From assembly GCF_047948215.1 (NCBI RefSeq), contig NC_134455.1, forward strand, positions 151,448,575-151,512,574: DNA of 64,000 bases, given 5' to 3'. This stretch comes from Lycorma delicatula. Its lineage: Eukaryota > Arthropoda > Insecta > Hemiptera > Fulgoridae. The translations under genes were made by a program, and so were the position numbers. Below the pieces are notes generated by a model. That model made no database searches and was not told the origin of the DNA. It worked only from the letters and a program-made list of their open reading frames with translations. Shown in pieces: positions 25,501-37,429 of the stretch. The stretch's first letter is position 1. Each line of letters begins with the position of its first letter.

Positions 25501-27640
25501 TAAAAAACATAATATTCTATTAACAAATATTTTTACAGATTAAACAGACGTAGTTTTTTTTCAATATTTCAAACAGTATTTAGTTAATTAATCACACTAA
25601 TGATGCGTTAAATCAAAACTTGTTTGAAAGAACAGAAAAATCTTCATGAATGTTTTATGAAATATTTTTGTGGATAAAGGAACTTTACATTTTTAACAAT
25701 TATATTCTTTTAGCTTTTACAAAATATAAAATATGAGAGAAATCTAATAATTTTTTTTCAAAAATAAATCCTCTAATAAAAAAAATAAGAATAGATAAAA
25801 TTAAAAAAAAAGACCAACAACCTATCCAAAAAACACAATCTTAAAAAAAAGAAATTTTAGAATTTTTTATCGTGTTGTGATTTGTTTTTTTAATTTTATT
25901 TTCAGTTTGTAGACTATGATATAACTGTATAATATAAAATAACTGATCAAATGACAGAAAGTTGTTTCTTTACTAAAAGCAGGTGCCATCCCCAACCACA
26001 TTTCTGAAATACTTTGTAGCATATCATTCCTACAATCAAACTTTTCGACGATAAAGGATTTAAATAGAAAAATCATATTATAAAAATCAGATAAGCAGAT
26101 AAATAAAATTTAAAAAAATAACTAAAATCGCTTTTATGTGATGAAAATGGAAAAGAATTTTAGCGTTTAATTATTCTTTATTATTTCAGTATACAAATAG
26201 ACACTTTAATTGCATTTAACTAAGTTACTATGTTACAGAATTACACACTCATTAAGAAGAAAGATTAATCATGAATTTTTCTACATCTTAATTACTCCCC
26301 CCTCAATCTGCTACCCAATTTAAAGATGTAGATATGTACAATGGCGACATCAACTTACAAAAACAAAGTATCTTAAGAAGTGTTTTTTTAGTTTCATAAT
26401 TTAATACTACCGAATGCTATATATATTAGTCAGATGGATTTTTTTTTTTACGAAAGAAAAAAATTACAATTTCACTCATCTTGAGTTCTCATTTTTATTA
26501 ATATTTCCATCGGAACGGAACGCAAGGGTATCAGAGATATTTTACTCCTATTAATCGCAAAGCCTGGTCATTAGTTCCTTGCTGTTGGATCTTTCTAATT
26601 AACTGATGGGTATTTAATTTAATTTTTAATGGCGATAATATATTTGTTTTTTATTTTTTTATATTAAGGTGGATGGAGTTGGGGATTCCATTCCGGTCCT
26701 TTGTTGATCGGGTCCTGAAATGTTTTTACTTGGGTTATTGGGATATTAGCAAAATATTTGCATCCTTCTCCTGACGCGATCTCCTTCAATCCGTCCATTG
26801 AATATCTTTCGGTACTAGTGCCTTTGGGTTAGTAGGATTACGTCTGATGGAGCCCTAGCTTTTGAAGGGTGCAATACACTCCCTTCGCGGAGGTAGTCGC
26901 ATGTAGTATTTCAAGGCAGATTCTCCATCACCGTTGTTACAGTTACAAACATCAACTAACCTGAGTGTTTTCATACGTATGCTATAAATTTAGATGAAAT
27001 TGATATAAATATATGTTTTAAATATTTAAAAATGTTAACCGTTAAGAGTTAATACTGGATTGAACTTCTGATCAGGCGATGCTCAATGGTAGTTCTTAGT
27101 ACATTGTAATTACATAAAAAATAAATTTACTTTGTTTTGTAAAATAATTAAACGCTAATATTAACAAACCAAATAGTGTAGATAAGTAATAATAATCAAT
27201 AAAGACTATTCTAGGTACAGATTTTTAATATACTGCATTTAACTTAAGAAATGCAATAAAACGTTAAAAGTCAGTTTACGTTTTTTTTTTTTTCACTAAA
27301 AGTTAACTCGAAATATCTATTTATCAAAAAAAAAAAAAAAACTGTAAGATATTTTAAAAAAGACCCTGCTGTTTTATGGAACTGTTGAAATATTAAAAAA
27401 AGTGATGGGCTTATAGATTAGGATGTGTTTTTCATTATTTGTATAAACATACATGCATACTGGCACATAGAGCCAATTTAAATTTAAATGTATTGTTTTT
27501 TCATATATGACAATCATAGACATCTACAATTTGAGTAGATATCTATTTAACCCAATTTTATATTAAATAGAAAAGATTTAAGCATAAGTAGAAATAATTT
27601 TTACAATATCAGTTTCAATAAATAAGGAGTATAGATAATA
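22560..27640. repeat. Duplicated block B, copy 1 (upstream of gene 1)
   Basis: Diverged but collinear with 53885-63440. Paired landmarks: ATTAGAGGATCAAGG (22620/53990), GCTGAAGGTTCAA (23225/54510), AATAGAGGTTAACAA (24796/58233), TTTACTAAAAGCAGGTGCCA-like (25970/59488), TTTAAAGATGTAGATATGTACAA-like (26320/61305) and ATGAAATTGATATAA (26993/61570). The order is preserved, and spacing differs because each side has its own insertions. No exon was recognised. Confidence 0.75.
26505..26930 (-). mobile_element. Unclassified insertion in block B copy 1
   Basis: This more GC-rich segment interrupts the alignment of block B copy 1 with copy 2: AATTAC at 26463-26468 and ATCAACTAACCT at 26952 are much closer together on the other copy (61453-61529). 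Read on the minus strand it ends in an A-rich stretch (TTAATATAAAAAAATAAAAAAC), which suggests a retrotransposed fragment. Family and exact ends are unknown. Confidence 0.4.
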
Positions 27641-27642
27641 AA

Positions 27643-27839
27643 GGTTAAAAATCGCAATCATTTTCATTATATTTTTACTACTACAATAAATTCACCCGAT
27701 AACGAATTTTTTTTTTTTTTTAGTTTGTAAATTTATTTTCAATAACGAGATAACTATGACCCAACCTCTAATATCAAATAATGGATGATTATCAAACCGT
27801 ATATAAGGTTGTTGTTGGTAGGCTAACGTCGCTTTCAAC
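27643..27839 (+). promoter_or_regulatory. Gene 1 proximal promoter
   Basis: TATATAAG at 27800-27807 lies 40 nt before the ATG, so the 5' UTR is probably only about 10 nt. GAGATAACTATGACCCAACC (27747-27766) recurs before gene 3 with one difference and at exactly the same distance from the TATA box. The segment GGTTAAAAATCGCAAT near 27643 and the GGCTAAC..CGCTTTCAAC leader are also shared with gene 3. Conservation supports a real promoter; the bound factors are unknown. Confidence 0.75.
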
Positions 27840-28671
27840 ATGAAGTCCTCATTGGTACTGTTGGTGCTCGTTGGTTTCGCTGCTGCTGCTGTCCAACCTT
27901 TTGGACAAAGCAAATGGCAATGGTTTACCAATTCATACAATAATCAAAACTCTGTAACTCCAGTTAATCAGCAACAAAACCAGAACAACAACGTTCCTTC
28001 ATACTTCAACAACAACAATAACCAGTTCCAGAACCAGAATAGCAACCAGAATGGACAAAATGTAAATAACAACAACAATCAGAATAACAACAAAAACCAG
28101 TTCCAGAACTACAACAACAATAACGACAACCAGTTCCAGAATAATTACAACAACAACAACAACCAGTTCCAGAACAACAATAACAACAACCAGTTCCAGA
28201 ACCACAACAACAATAATAACAACCAGTTCCAGAACAACAATAACAACAACCAGTTCCAGAACTACAACAACAATAATAACAACCAGTTCCAGAACTACAA
28301 CAACAACCAGAATCAGAACAGTAACCAGTTTAACAATAATAACAACAACCAAAATGGACAAAATGTAAATAACAATAACAACAACCAGTTCCAAAACAAC
28401 AACTATAATAACAACCAGTTCCAGAACAACAATCAGAATAACAACCAGTTCCAGAACAATCAGAATAATAACAACCAGTTCCAAAACAACAACCAAAATG
28501 GAAACAATCAGAACGCTCAGAATCAAAACAACAACCAGTTCCAGAGCCAGAACAACAATAACAACCAGTATGTACAGAACGTGAACAACAATCAAAGTAA
28601 CAATAACCAAAATCAACAAAATAACAACAACAACAACAACAATAACAACCAGGACAACCAAAACGAAAATG
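27840..28671 (+). CDS. Gene 1 exon 1: secreted Asn/Gln-rich low-complexity protein
   Basis: First coding exon of a two-exon gene (joins 31802-32760; 596 residues in total). Residues 1-17 form a clear signal peptide, probably cleaved after AAAA-17. Residues 18-29 (VQPFGQSKWQWF) are a conserved cap shared with genes 2 and 3. From about residue 45 onwards the protein is almost entirely Asn and Gln with a QFQN/S motif about every ten residues (13 copies, residues 62-236) and GQNVNNN near residues 72 and 173. The exon ends after one base of a codon at an ATG|GTGAGT donor, so the short readthrough to 28691 is not the real end. Asn uses both AAC and AAT, and Gln both CAA and CAG, arguing for selection on protein rather than a simple microsatellite. 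The function is not recognised; a secreted fibrous, adhesive or gel protein is inferred. Confidence 0.88.
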
Positions 28672-30901
28672 GTGAGTATAGTACCTGTTGAAATATGTAT
28701 AAAAGATTATTTTAATTTTTTAAATTATTTTGTTTACTTTATTATAAATTTAATTTTATTTTGATATTTTACCACCTGTAAAGTAGGCATCAAAGAGTGA
28801 TAGTAGTCGAATTATGAGCTGCTTAACTTGACTTTTTCGTATAAAATCGATAGAACACGAATTTATCATTACACGTCATTCGCTAAATAAGTTTATATAC
28901 TTTTTAATTTTTCAATACTTTTCCTTAAGTCTATATAACTACTAATTGTTAAAGTTTTACGTTAAATAACATTCTAGAACGACAAAAAAATTATTAGTTA
29001 CAATTATTCATTATTATTATTATTCTGTTCAGTGAAAAAGGTGCTAGTTATTCTTGAGAATAAGATACTACCTTTGAGAGCGATTTATCAGGTCGACTGC
29101 AATCGTTTGGTTACACTAGATTGAAAATGTAGCTTTGAAATCAAGTTTTACTTTCTCTAATAAGTCTGGTATCAATGCTTATTAACCTTTGAAGCCAATT
29201 CTATTTTCTTAATCGCCTTTTGTCGCATATCAAGTCGCCTACAATAATTAATTAGTAATGACATCCACATTATTTGTCTTATTATCTGCAAAAACGTAGC
29301 TGGAATGGATTTTATAATTATTTTTCAGAAATTAATAATGTAGAGTTTCAGATATAAATTTATAACAATTGTTATAACTTATTACAAACTGATAAGATAT
29401 CTGAAGCTAAGAAAGCTTCGTAAAGCATGAACAGTGTATACATAATATTCGATTTTATACCGCTATACATATATAAATTGTTGCTCATTTAAATTGTTGA
29501 ATAACAACTGTTAAACTTGAACTTTTTTATTAAAGTGTTTTTTTTCAATTTTCTGTTTACATGTTAAGGTATAAAGAAATATTTTAGCAAACATAAATCT
29601 TAGCAGTAATAATTAGATATTTAATAATCCGTAAGAATTAAAAATACGACAGCTATAAAATATGATTTATCTAAAATTATTTATCGTAATTTTCATTATT
29701 TCAGAATATCTAAACAGCGAAAATCTTAAATGAAATTTACATTCAAGTTTTATTGATGTCGGTAGCCAAACTGAAGTAAATCCATTTAAAATCATAAATT
29801 GGATTTGCGTCCTCTGTATCGGTATTATAATTTTTCCTCTGGATTCTGTTAACGATGCTATATATGGAATAACTGAAGGCCTAACAAACTTTATTACTAT
29901 ATTTTAATTCAAATTCAACCTACTATACGGCAATACTATCTCAAAAAATATTACACATTATAAAGCCAATATCATTATCGATATATTAACACTATATACA
30001 TCTTTGTCACTGTCTCAAGACCTTTAGTTCATGTCCAGATAAATATATGTTTAATTGGGTTTTACGTTTTATAGTTATAAAAGTATTTCTATAAGAATTC
30101 AGACTAGTTCAAAGGTAGTCCACTTGAAACTATCTGGCTGTAACATTGAGCTTCTACTGTTAGTCAGCGTCATATCGAAATAGAATGGAAACTATGTTAA
30201 TATTACATTTTATTATAATTTGTTTTAAAAAATCGTTTATTTCTTTTAATAATATCGGTTAGATGTTTTTCTTTTGTATTCTTTAATTGTATGAAGTGAA
30301 ATTTACTACAATTCACATATGAGACAATGCAATATTACTATGTTTACCCTCAAAAGGGTACCGCAACTACATCGCTCTACTTCAGATATCCAAGTAGTTA
30401 AAAAATTATGATTATAACCGATAAAAGCATATTTATTTGAATCACATACAATATTTGTTTTGCAATAGTACAGCAAAGTGAAGTATTATCACTTTTAACT
30501 ACTCCTTCGCTAAAATCGGGTAATTGACACAGCTATGTGATTCGTCACGCCTGCTGTTACAATGACACAGTAGGTGCGATTCATTCGAATTTTAATCCAG
30601 TAAACATCCTAATCCAAAATATGTTAAAATTTAATACGAGGAAAATCATAATTCAATTTGACAATCATTAGGTTAAAAAGAAACCGCAATAAGCTGTTCA
30701 GACTGATTATTTTGTATAGTTATTATTAAAATTGTATATTTTCTCAAATTATTCATCATAAAATTATCGATTAATTATTTATTAAATATTTAAATGTATT
30801 AAAAAAGTGCTTTTAATTTCTGTTATATTTTTGTATAACCGTATTAAAAATCTGTAATTTAAAAAATCATGTTCTTAATGCAGATCATTTTAAGTTTATG
30901 T

Positions 30902-31049
30902 GAATAAATTAAAAGGTATAAAGTAATTCATACATTTAAACTAATTTAATTAATATATTTAATTCTTCCAAAACGAGTAATTAAAATTTGAACTTAAAAG
31001 ACAAATTAAATCACTATCAGTAAACAATTGTCAATTATTCTGAACAGAT
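30902..31049. repeat. 148-bp repeat, intronic copy
   Basis: Nearly identical (two visible substitutions) to 33202-33349 downstream of the same gene, in direct orientation and 2,300 bp apart. No ORF and no identifiable ends. Confidence 0.9.
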
Positions 31050-31400
31050 TCTATTTTGCTTCTTTAGCCAACAGTCCATATTATACGTCTATACTCGAAT
31101 TCTCTGTGAAGCTTATATATTAGATATGTTTCTCAGAAAGAATAGTGCAAACAAATTTATTCTGCAGACTAAATATATTACAAATGCCATATATTTTAAT
31201 TACGACAGTAACTCATAAAATATATGTGTACTTTGGTTTAAAAAAAAAGCAAATAAAATATTAAAAAAGTGATTCATTATATCAGTTTCCACTGATATAG
31301 AACAAAACCTTTAAATAGTAGTCCATATTTATCTTGCTGTTAAATTCACATAAACATGATAAAAAAATAATAATTTTTTAATTACCTTATTTTCAGTAGA

Positions 31401-31476
31401 AGATAATCCAATACTGGATTATCTTGTTTTAGTTAAAGTATTATTTATTTGTAAATAATACTTTAACTAAAACAAG
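31401..31476. repeat. Two adjoining perfect hairpins in the intron
   Basis: Hairpin one has arms AGATAATCCA (31401-31410) and TGGATTATCT (31415-31424). Hairpin two has 25-nt arms (31423-31447 and 31452-31476) that are exact reverse complements around a 4-nt TTTG loop. They lie about 325 nt before the splice acceptor. Confidence 0.9.
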
Positions 31477-31801
31477 TAATAAAAGAAAATTTCTTAGTTA
31501 CGTTTATTCAATTGTACCATATATTCAACAATATATAATAGTACAGAAATTACTTTCAAACGTGAAGTTTGTACATGAGTATAATTTATATGCGTTTTTA
31601 ACAATGTAGTAGACGTATATTACATAAATTGATAGACAATGATACCATAATATATATATATCAATTTGTAAGATGAAAATATAATTCCATTCAACTAGGA
31701 TTATAGAAATATAAAAACAGCAATGAACAATAGTTCCTAATACTGTATAATATCTATATGTAATCGTATTACATAAATTTAAAAATACCTTATCTTTTCA
31801 G

Positions 31802-32760
31802 AAAGCGTCAATGAAAACAACCAAAACTCTGAGTCAAATAACGTGAACGAGTACCAAAACAGTAACAACAACAACCAGAACAATCAGTATGGCAACAACC
31901 AGAATAATAATAACAACCAGAACCAGTATAACAACCAGAACAACTACAACAATAACAACCAAAACCAGAACTATAACAACAATCAGAACCAGTATGTGAA
32001 CAATAACAACCAGAACCAGAATAACAACCAAAACAGCTACAACAACAATAACCAAAACCAGAACTACAACAACAATCAGAACCAGAATAACAACTATAAC
32101 AATAATAACCAGAACCAGAACTACAACAATCAGAACCAATATGGCCAGAATGTGAACAATAACAACAACTACAACAACCAAAACAACTGTAACAACAACT
32201 TCAATAACAACAACCAGAATCAAAACCAATATAACAATAACAACAACAATCAAAACCAGAACCAATACAATAACTATAACAACAATAACCAGAACAACTT
32301 CAATAACAACAATCAGAACCAATACAACAATAATAACAATAACCAGAACCAATACAACAATAACAACAACCAGAACCAGTACAATAACCAGAACCAGAAT
32401 CAGTACAACAACCAAAATAACTGCAACAATAATAATTACAACAATCAGTACAACAATAACCAAAACCAGAACAACAACTGCAATAACCAGAACCAGAACA
32501 ACAACAATTACAACAACCAGAACAATAATTATAACAACCAAAACCAGAACAACAACAATTACAATAACAACAACCAAAACAGCAACAATTACAACAACCA
32601 GAACAATAATAACAACAATTATAATAACAACCAGAATGGCCAGAATAATCAATCCAACAATAACAACAACCAGAACAATAATAACCAGAATGCCATCAGT
32701 AAAAACAGTCAAAACACTGTCAGCAAAAGCTGGTTCCAATCACTGAAGTGGGCAATTTAA
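31802..32760 (+). CDS. Gene 1 exon 2: Asn/Gln/Tyr-rich region and C-terminal tail
   Basis: Second and last coding exon of gene 1, joined in phase 1 to 27840-28671. It opens with ESVNENNQNSESNNVNEYQN, then about 270 residues of Asn and Gln punctuated mainly by Tyr (NQNQYNNN, NYNNQNQ) instead of the Phe used in exon 1. It includes one QYGQNVNNNNN motif and three Cys. The end is different in character: KNSQNTVSKSWFQSLKWAI, an aromatic, basic tail that echoes the SKWQWF cap of exon 1. An AATAAA signal follows at 32818. Starting translation inside this exon is unnecessary, because the splice explains the frame. The long antisense ORF of Val/Leu/Ile is a mirror artefact. Confidence 0.86.
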
Positions 32761-32817
32761 ATATTAGTAAATAAATAAGTCAGAACCATCACACATCATT
32801 TAATGTGTATTGCTGAA

Positions 32818-32823
32818 AATAAA
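32818..32823 (+). terminator. Polyadenylation signal of gene 1
   Basis: AATAAA 58 nt after the stop codon, inside an AAATAAATAAATAA stretch. No experimental support. Confidence 0.5.
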
Positions 32824-33201
32824 TAAATAATTCAAGCAAAACATTGTTTTTTTTCAGCCTGTTTACTCATATAAGCCTGTTCTCATTCACACTTGTACCT
32901 ATCAACGTTTTCCTACTCAGTTATGTACATATGACTATTATTTAAAATTTGTTTTAATAAGTAGGTGTATGCTTTTATAAATATTTTAAAGGGAATGTCA
33001 TTATTGTATTAATTATTTTCGCTTTTTACATCGACAAATGGTATTCAAAAAGATTTTTACTATAACAATTAAACTTGTTTATTTGTATCCTAAAAACCCG
33101 TTTACATTGACCTTTAAATTATATTAATGTTACACAAAGATTTAACTTTAATTGCAAAGAAAAGAACCTCGTGTTAACTTAAAAACATTTTAATATTTGA
33201 A

Positions 33202-33349
33202 GAATAAATTAAAAGGTATAAAGTAATTCATACATTTAAACTAATTTAATTAATATATTTAATTCTTCCAAAACGAGTAATTAAAATTTGTACTTAAAAG
33301 ACAAATTAAATCACTATCAGTAAACAATTGCCAATTATTCTGAACAGAT
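33202..33349. repeat. 148-bp repeat, downstream copy
   Basis: Second copy of the repeat found in the gene 1 intron (30902-31049), with two substitutions and abrupt ends. Confidence 0.9.
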
Positions 33350-35324
33350 CGTTTTCCAACGATTTTGTTAGAATCAAGTGAATAGCCTAACAATTATATC
33401 AAATACTCATTATTGTTATCACAAAAATAATAATCCTGAATCGTAAAATTTGTATTTAAATTATTATTCCATTGAAAACTACATATTCACCTCAACAACT
33501 AGTTTTTAATTGTTTTTTATCTTTAATAAATTATATCTTTACAGTGATTTATTTATAAATTCTAATGGGTACTTAAATATATTTACGGATCATAAAAATA
33601 GAAAAAATATGAACAATTTAAAAATGTTTTTAAGTACATCTTATGTAGACTACATAATGCGAAAGTTTCCCTATAATTATCAATTCATAATTTTATAATT
33701 ATCATCACCACAACTACCTAGCGAAATATTTTTAAACTTTTCTTTGTATATTTGGCATCCAGTCAAAAATTATTATTTGTTATTTGTTATCTTCTAGTTT
33801 CATTCATTGACTTCTGTTAATACTGAAGATTAGTAGTATATTTCCTGAATATGTTATTTTCAAAAGTTACATTTCGATTACCTATTAAATTTACCTACTC
33901 GATTTCAATTGAATTTAAATGTGGGCATATGAAGACAATCATAGTATTATATTACGTCCGTGATTCTTTCATTTTTCATCACACAAAAAATGAATTGAAA
34001 TGGAAACACAATAGAAATGGATATTGATTTTTATTTTCTACGATTGCATTAGATAAAATGAATTTTCAGTTAGTAACTTTCAGTTTTTGGGAAGGTTTGA
34101 CAATAGTGTCTCTGTAAAAACGTTAAACTACGTGCTTTGTTTATTTGATTGTCTTATTCTTCTGCTCGCCAGATTAATAAAGCGTTCGGTATAAACCCAT
34201 ATTTTCTTCACGGTACATAATTATTATTAGTCTCCTGTTTTTCTAAATTAGAATTTATAATCCGTACCTTTCCATTATTTCATTGAAGATAAGTAGATAA
34301 AGTGCGAGTATATCTTATTTTTGTAAACTGTAGACTTATTTTCTGTTATAAATATTGTAATTAATCCAAATATCGTACAAGTTTAAGTTTTATATCGTAA
34401 TTTTCTTATACCCTGTAATTTTGGATTACAGAACGCTATTCATCGCAAACTAAATAAGTATTAACATAAAACCAACCAACGAGAGAAAAGTCGTTTTCTC
34501 TACAGAAAAGGAAAAAACAGGTCCTATATGTGTTTCACCTATTGTAAGTTAAAAGTAATTACTGAATAAATTGGATGCATATTGTTTTAAAGTATGTGAT
34601 TGGAAAGCGTATTGTAAAAACTGTGTGCTGAGATGATTATAACATAATTGCATATGATACTAAGTATCGTAAATAATAATTAACTGTAACCTATTGATCT
34701 CTTATCAAGTTTTATTAATTTCAGATTGATTTAATTAGTTTCTTGACATAACGTTAAAGTAAAAAAAGTAACATTATCAAAAAATATCGTAACAATTAAT
34801 GACCTTTTATTACTATACACAGTATTTATATAAATAAATCCTATAAATACAAATTAATTAACTAAATTATTAAATTTTTTTTATTAAAATAATATTTTTT
34901 TTTTTTTAAATACGTTAAAACTAATTTTAATATATATATATATTTTTTTGTATATGATTACATGCCTTATTTTTATTTTTGTGTATCCTAATGAGCAAAT
35001 TTGTAGTAAAACCACTTCATCGAAATAAGTTGAATATTTATTAAAAAGACATTAAATTATAGCACGCAATATTTCAAATGTACTATCTATCACCAAGATC
35101 TATAAAACTGTAAAAAATTTAAAAAACCTTAAACGGGGAATTTCATTGATTTTTTCCTAAATATTCAAAGGACGGTACTGTCATTTTCCAATTCAGATTT
35201 ATTTTTCTAGTACTGTTCTCAACTTTATTATTTTAAATAGAAAACCTTTATTTTTTACCAGTTTTTGACGGAAGACATTTTAAGAACTATTTGTTCATGG
35301 ATGTAATTTTTTAGGAGTTACATG
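33350..35324. other. Gene-free AT-rich sequence downstream of gene 1
   Basis: No supported gene. Only short AT-rich ORFs such as 33510-33698. Confidence 0.4.
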
Positions 35325-36000
35325 CAGACTCTGAAAGGTGGGAATTATTAAGACGGTTTGATTTCCTATTATAAATATACATTTTTATGTAATCCTATTA
35401 CATGTAACAGGATGTAGTCCTATTATTATTTATGTAAACGTATGTAGTCATATTATTTTTGATATAATTTTCTAAAAGGAAATATCTTAAAATGATATTT
35501 CCTTTTAAAAAATTTGAATTTGAGTCGGAATAGAGAAGTTGATCAATAACAAATCAGTTCACTTTCAGGATATACATGCGAACTACCTTTTGGATGGGAC
35601 GTATACTTAAGATTTATTCAAAATACATTATGGAGTGCGGTTTTATTTTCCCGGCGAATACAACTGGAATAGCTGTATTAAAGGGGAATGTATGGTATCA
35701 TGACAAAAATGGGGTTCGGATTTGTTCAAATCTTTATGACATATGGAGCCTACGTATGTAAAAATCCCTACTTCTTAAAATTGAAATATTCGTTTTTTTG
35801 TTCTTTTGCTCTATCTCCCTTTCATATAATATTTTTCAATCATATTTTTTTAAATTTATACTTCATATAAACAGTTATCAAGAAATTTCTTCAATAGACT
35901 TTTGGTTTCGGGTGTTTTTATTTGTTTTTGACTTTTTTTGTGTAGATTATTTTCCTTTTACAGTATGTTTATGATTTTGCAGTAATTTTCTAACGATTTG
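35325..36000. mobile_element. Interspersed repeat 'GGCGAATA.A.CTGGAATAGCT', copy 1
   Basis: Shares ordered blocks with 45240-46130: TCTGAAAGGTGGG, CGGCGAATACAACTGGAAT-like, GTATGGTATCATGACAAAAA-like, and TTTTGCTCTATCTCCCTT. A perfect 13-bp hairpin (AAAAGGAAATATC / GATATTTCCTTTT, 35474-35506) lies inside. The ORFs at 35576-35870 fall in this repeat and are not supported as genes. Confidence 0.5.
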
Positions 36001-36491
36001 TAGTACTATATGATGGTTATCACATATAAATTGATTTGTAATTTTCTGATGTTGTAGTGCAAATTATACTTAATATTTTTAAACATGAAAAATTGTGATA
36101 ATTTATCAATTTGCATGATGATAAAGTTTCTAAAAATTACATAAAAATAATTTTTAAGAAAACCAAGAAAAAATCAAGCAGAAATGTAGTGAAAATAGCA
36201 AGAAATTAAACCTTTATTAAAAGCCGTCTATTTTATAATTTTTATTAGAAAAGAATAAAACGACAAAGCAGAAAATTGACTAAGTTTTAGATTTCATGTC
36301 CTATTTTTTTAGAACCTTCAGTTTAAAAAAAAAAATCTACGAAAATAAATTGTCTTGAAAATGATAAAATTTACGTAAGTTTTTAAAACTTTTACCTCAA
36401 TCAGCTTTATCGACAGAAACGGCAAAAAAGCTATAAAGATAACTTTAAAACTTAAAAAAATTCTTGCCTTTTGACTTTTTTTTTTTTAAGT

Positions 36492-37041
36492 AATATTTTT
36501 TACATTTTCATAATAAACCTAAATTTCAACTTTATTACACTCATTTAAACCCGACCCGATAGCCCTATCATTTAAGATAGGGCTATCTCTACTCACCGGA
36601 TTTATAAAAATTTCTTCAGAATATCTTCGAAAAAAAGTTTCAGTCAAGAACTCTTTAAAATTCATCAACAAATTTTCTTTTATTTTTTTTCAGTTTATTC
36701 GGATTTTATCACAGAAATTACATTGCAGATTCAAAATACTGAGATATTAAGACACAGTTTCCATCAATATTTTTTACATTTTCATAATAAACCTAAATTT
36801 CAACTTTATTACACTCATTTAAACCCGACCCGATAGCCCTATCATTTAAGATAGGGCTATCTCTACTCACCGGATTTATAAAAATTTCTTCAGAATATCT
36901 TCGAAAAAAAGTTTCAGTCAAGAACTCTTTAAAATTCATCAACAAATTTTCTTTTATTTTTTTTCAGTTTATTCGGATTTTATCACAGAAATTACATTGC
37001 AGATTCAAAATACTGAGATATTAAGACACAGTTTCCATCAA
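36492..37041. repeat. Perfect tandem duplication of a 274-bp unit
   Basis: 36492-36765 is followed immediately by an identical copy at 36766-37039, and two further bases also match. I see no substitution between the copies. Each contains a 12-bp perfect hairpin GATAGCCCTATC-ATTTAA-GATAGGGCTATC (36558-36587 and 36832-36861). No ORF. Confidence 0.95.
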
Positions 37042-37429
37042 GAGATAAGAAGGCGAAAAAAGGCATCAGTATTAACTCGCGATTAATACGATGAGAGTTT
37101 TACAGTTTCAAAGTTTTACTCTACTTTTTTGCTATTATAATAGTAACAGTATTTTATGATCAGTTCATTCAACTATTACTTGACAACAGACATCTCAATA
37201 TATCTTTTGAATTTCTTGCCACGAAAAAACCCCATGACTTCATGAATGAAGCTGGATGTTATTCGGAGCTAAGGTGATTACAGAGTTCCCTTACAAATAT
37301 TCTCTGTAATAACGAGTTACTTAGCTACAAATCTGTACTCATATTGTCGTGCAATAACAAAACGCCAATTGTCAACCATTTTCAACAAGAAACTGGGATA
37401 AAGAGGGGAAATTTGAAGAGACTAGGACA

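Larger units (their letters stand above)
28672..31801 (+). other. Gene 1 intron (phase 1)
   Basis: GTGAGT donor at 28672 and TTATCTTTTCAG acceptor ending at 31801. Joining the exons preserves frame (split codon G|AA) and leads into ESVNENNQNSESNNVNEYQN. It is about 3.1 kb and AT-rich, with a repeat (30902-31049) and a striking double hairpin (31401-31476). No other coding exon was seen. Confidence 0.82.

Noticed and set aside
27999..28661. Long antisense Val/Leu/Ile ORF (also at 31834-32739, 51897-52829 and 63717-63983)
   Set aside because: GTT/ATT/TTG codons are the reverse complement of Asn and Gln codons; they mirror the real genes and have no start context or signal.
27840..28661. Asn repeats as mere AAC microsatellites
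   Set aside because: Codons are mixed, aromatics are regularly spaced, the frame is open over both exons and the splice keeps the frame.
31843..32760. Exon 2 as an independent gene starting at an internal codon (same for 51906)
   Set aside because: No ATG; GTG only. The splice acceptor just upstream joins it in frame with the signal-peptide exon in both genes.
36492..37041. CRISPR-like repeat
   Set aside because: Only two 274-bp units without spacers, in a eukaryotic context.
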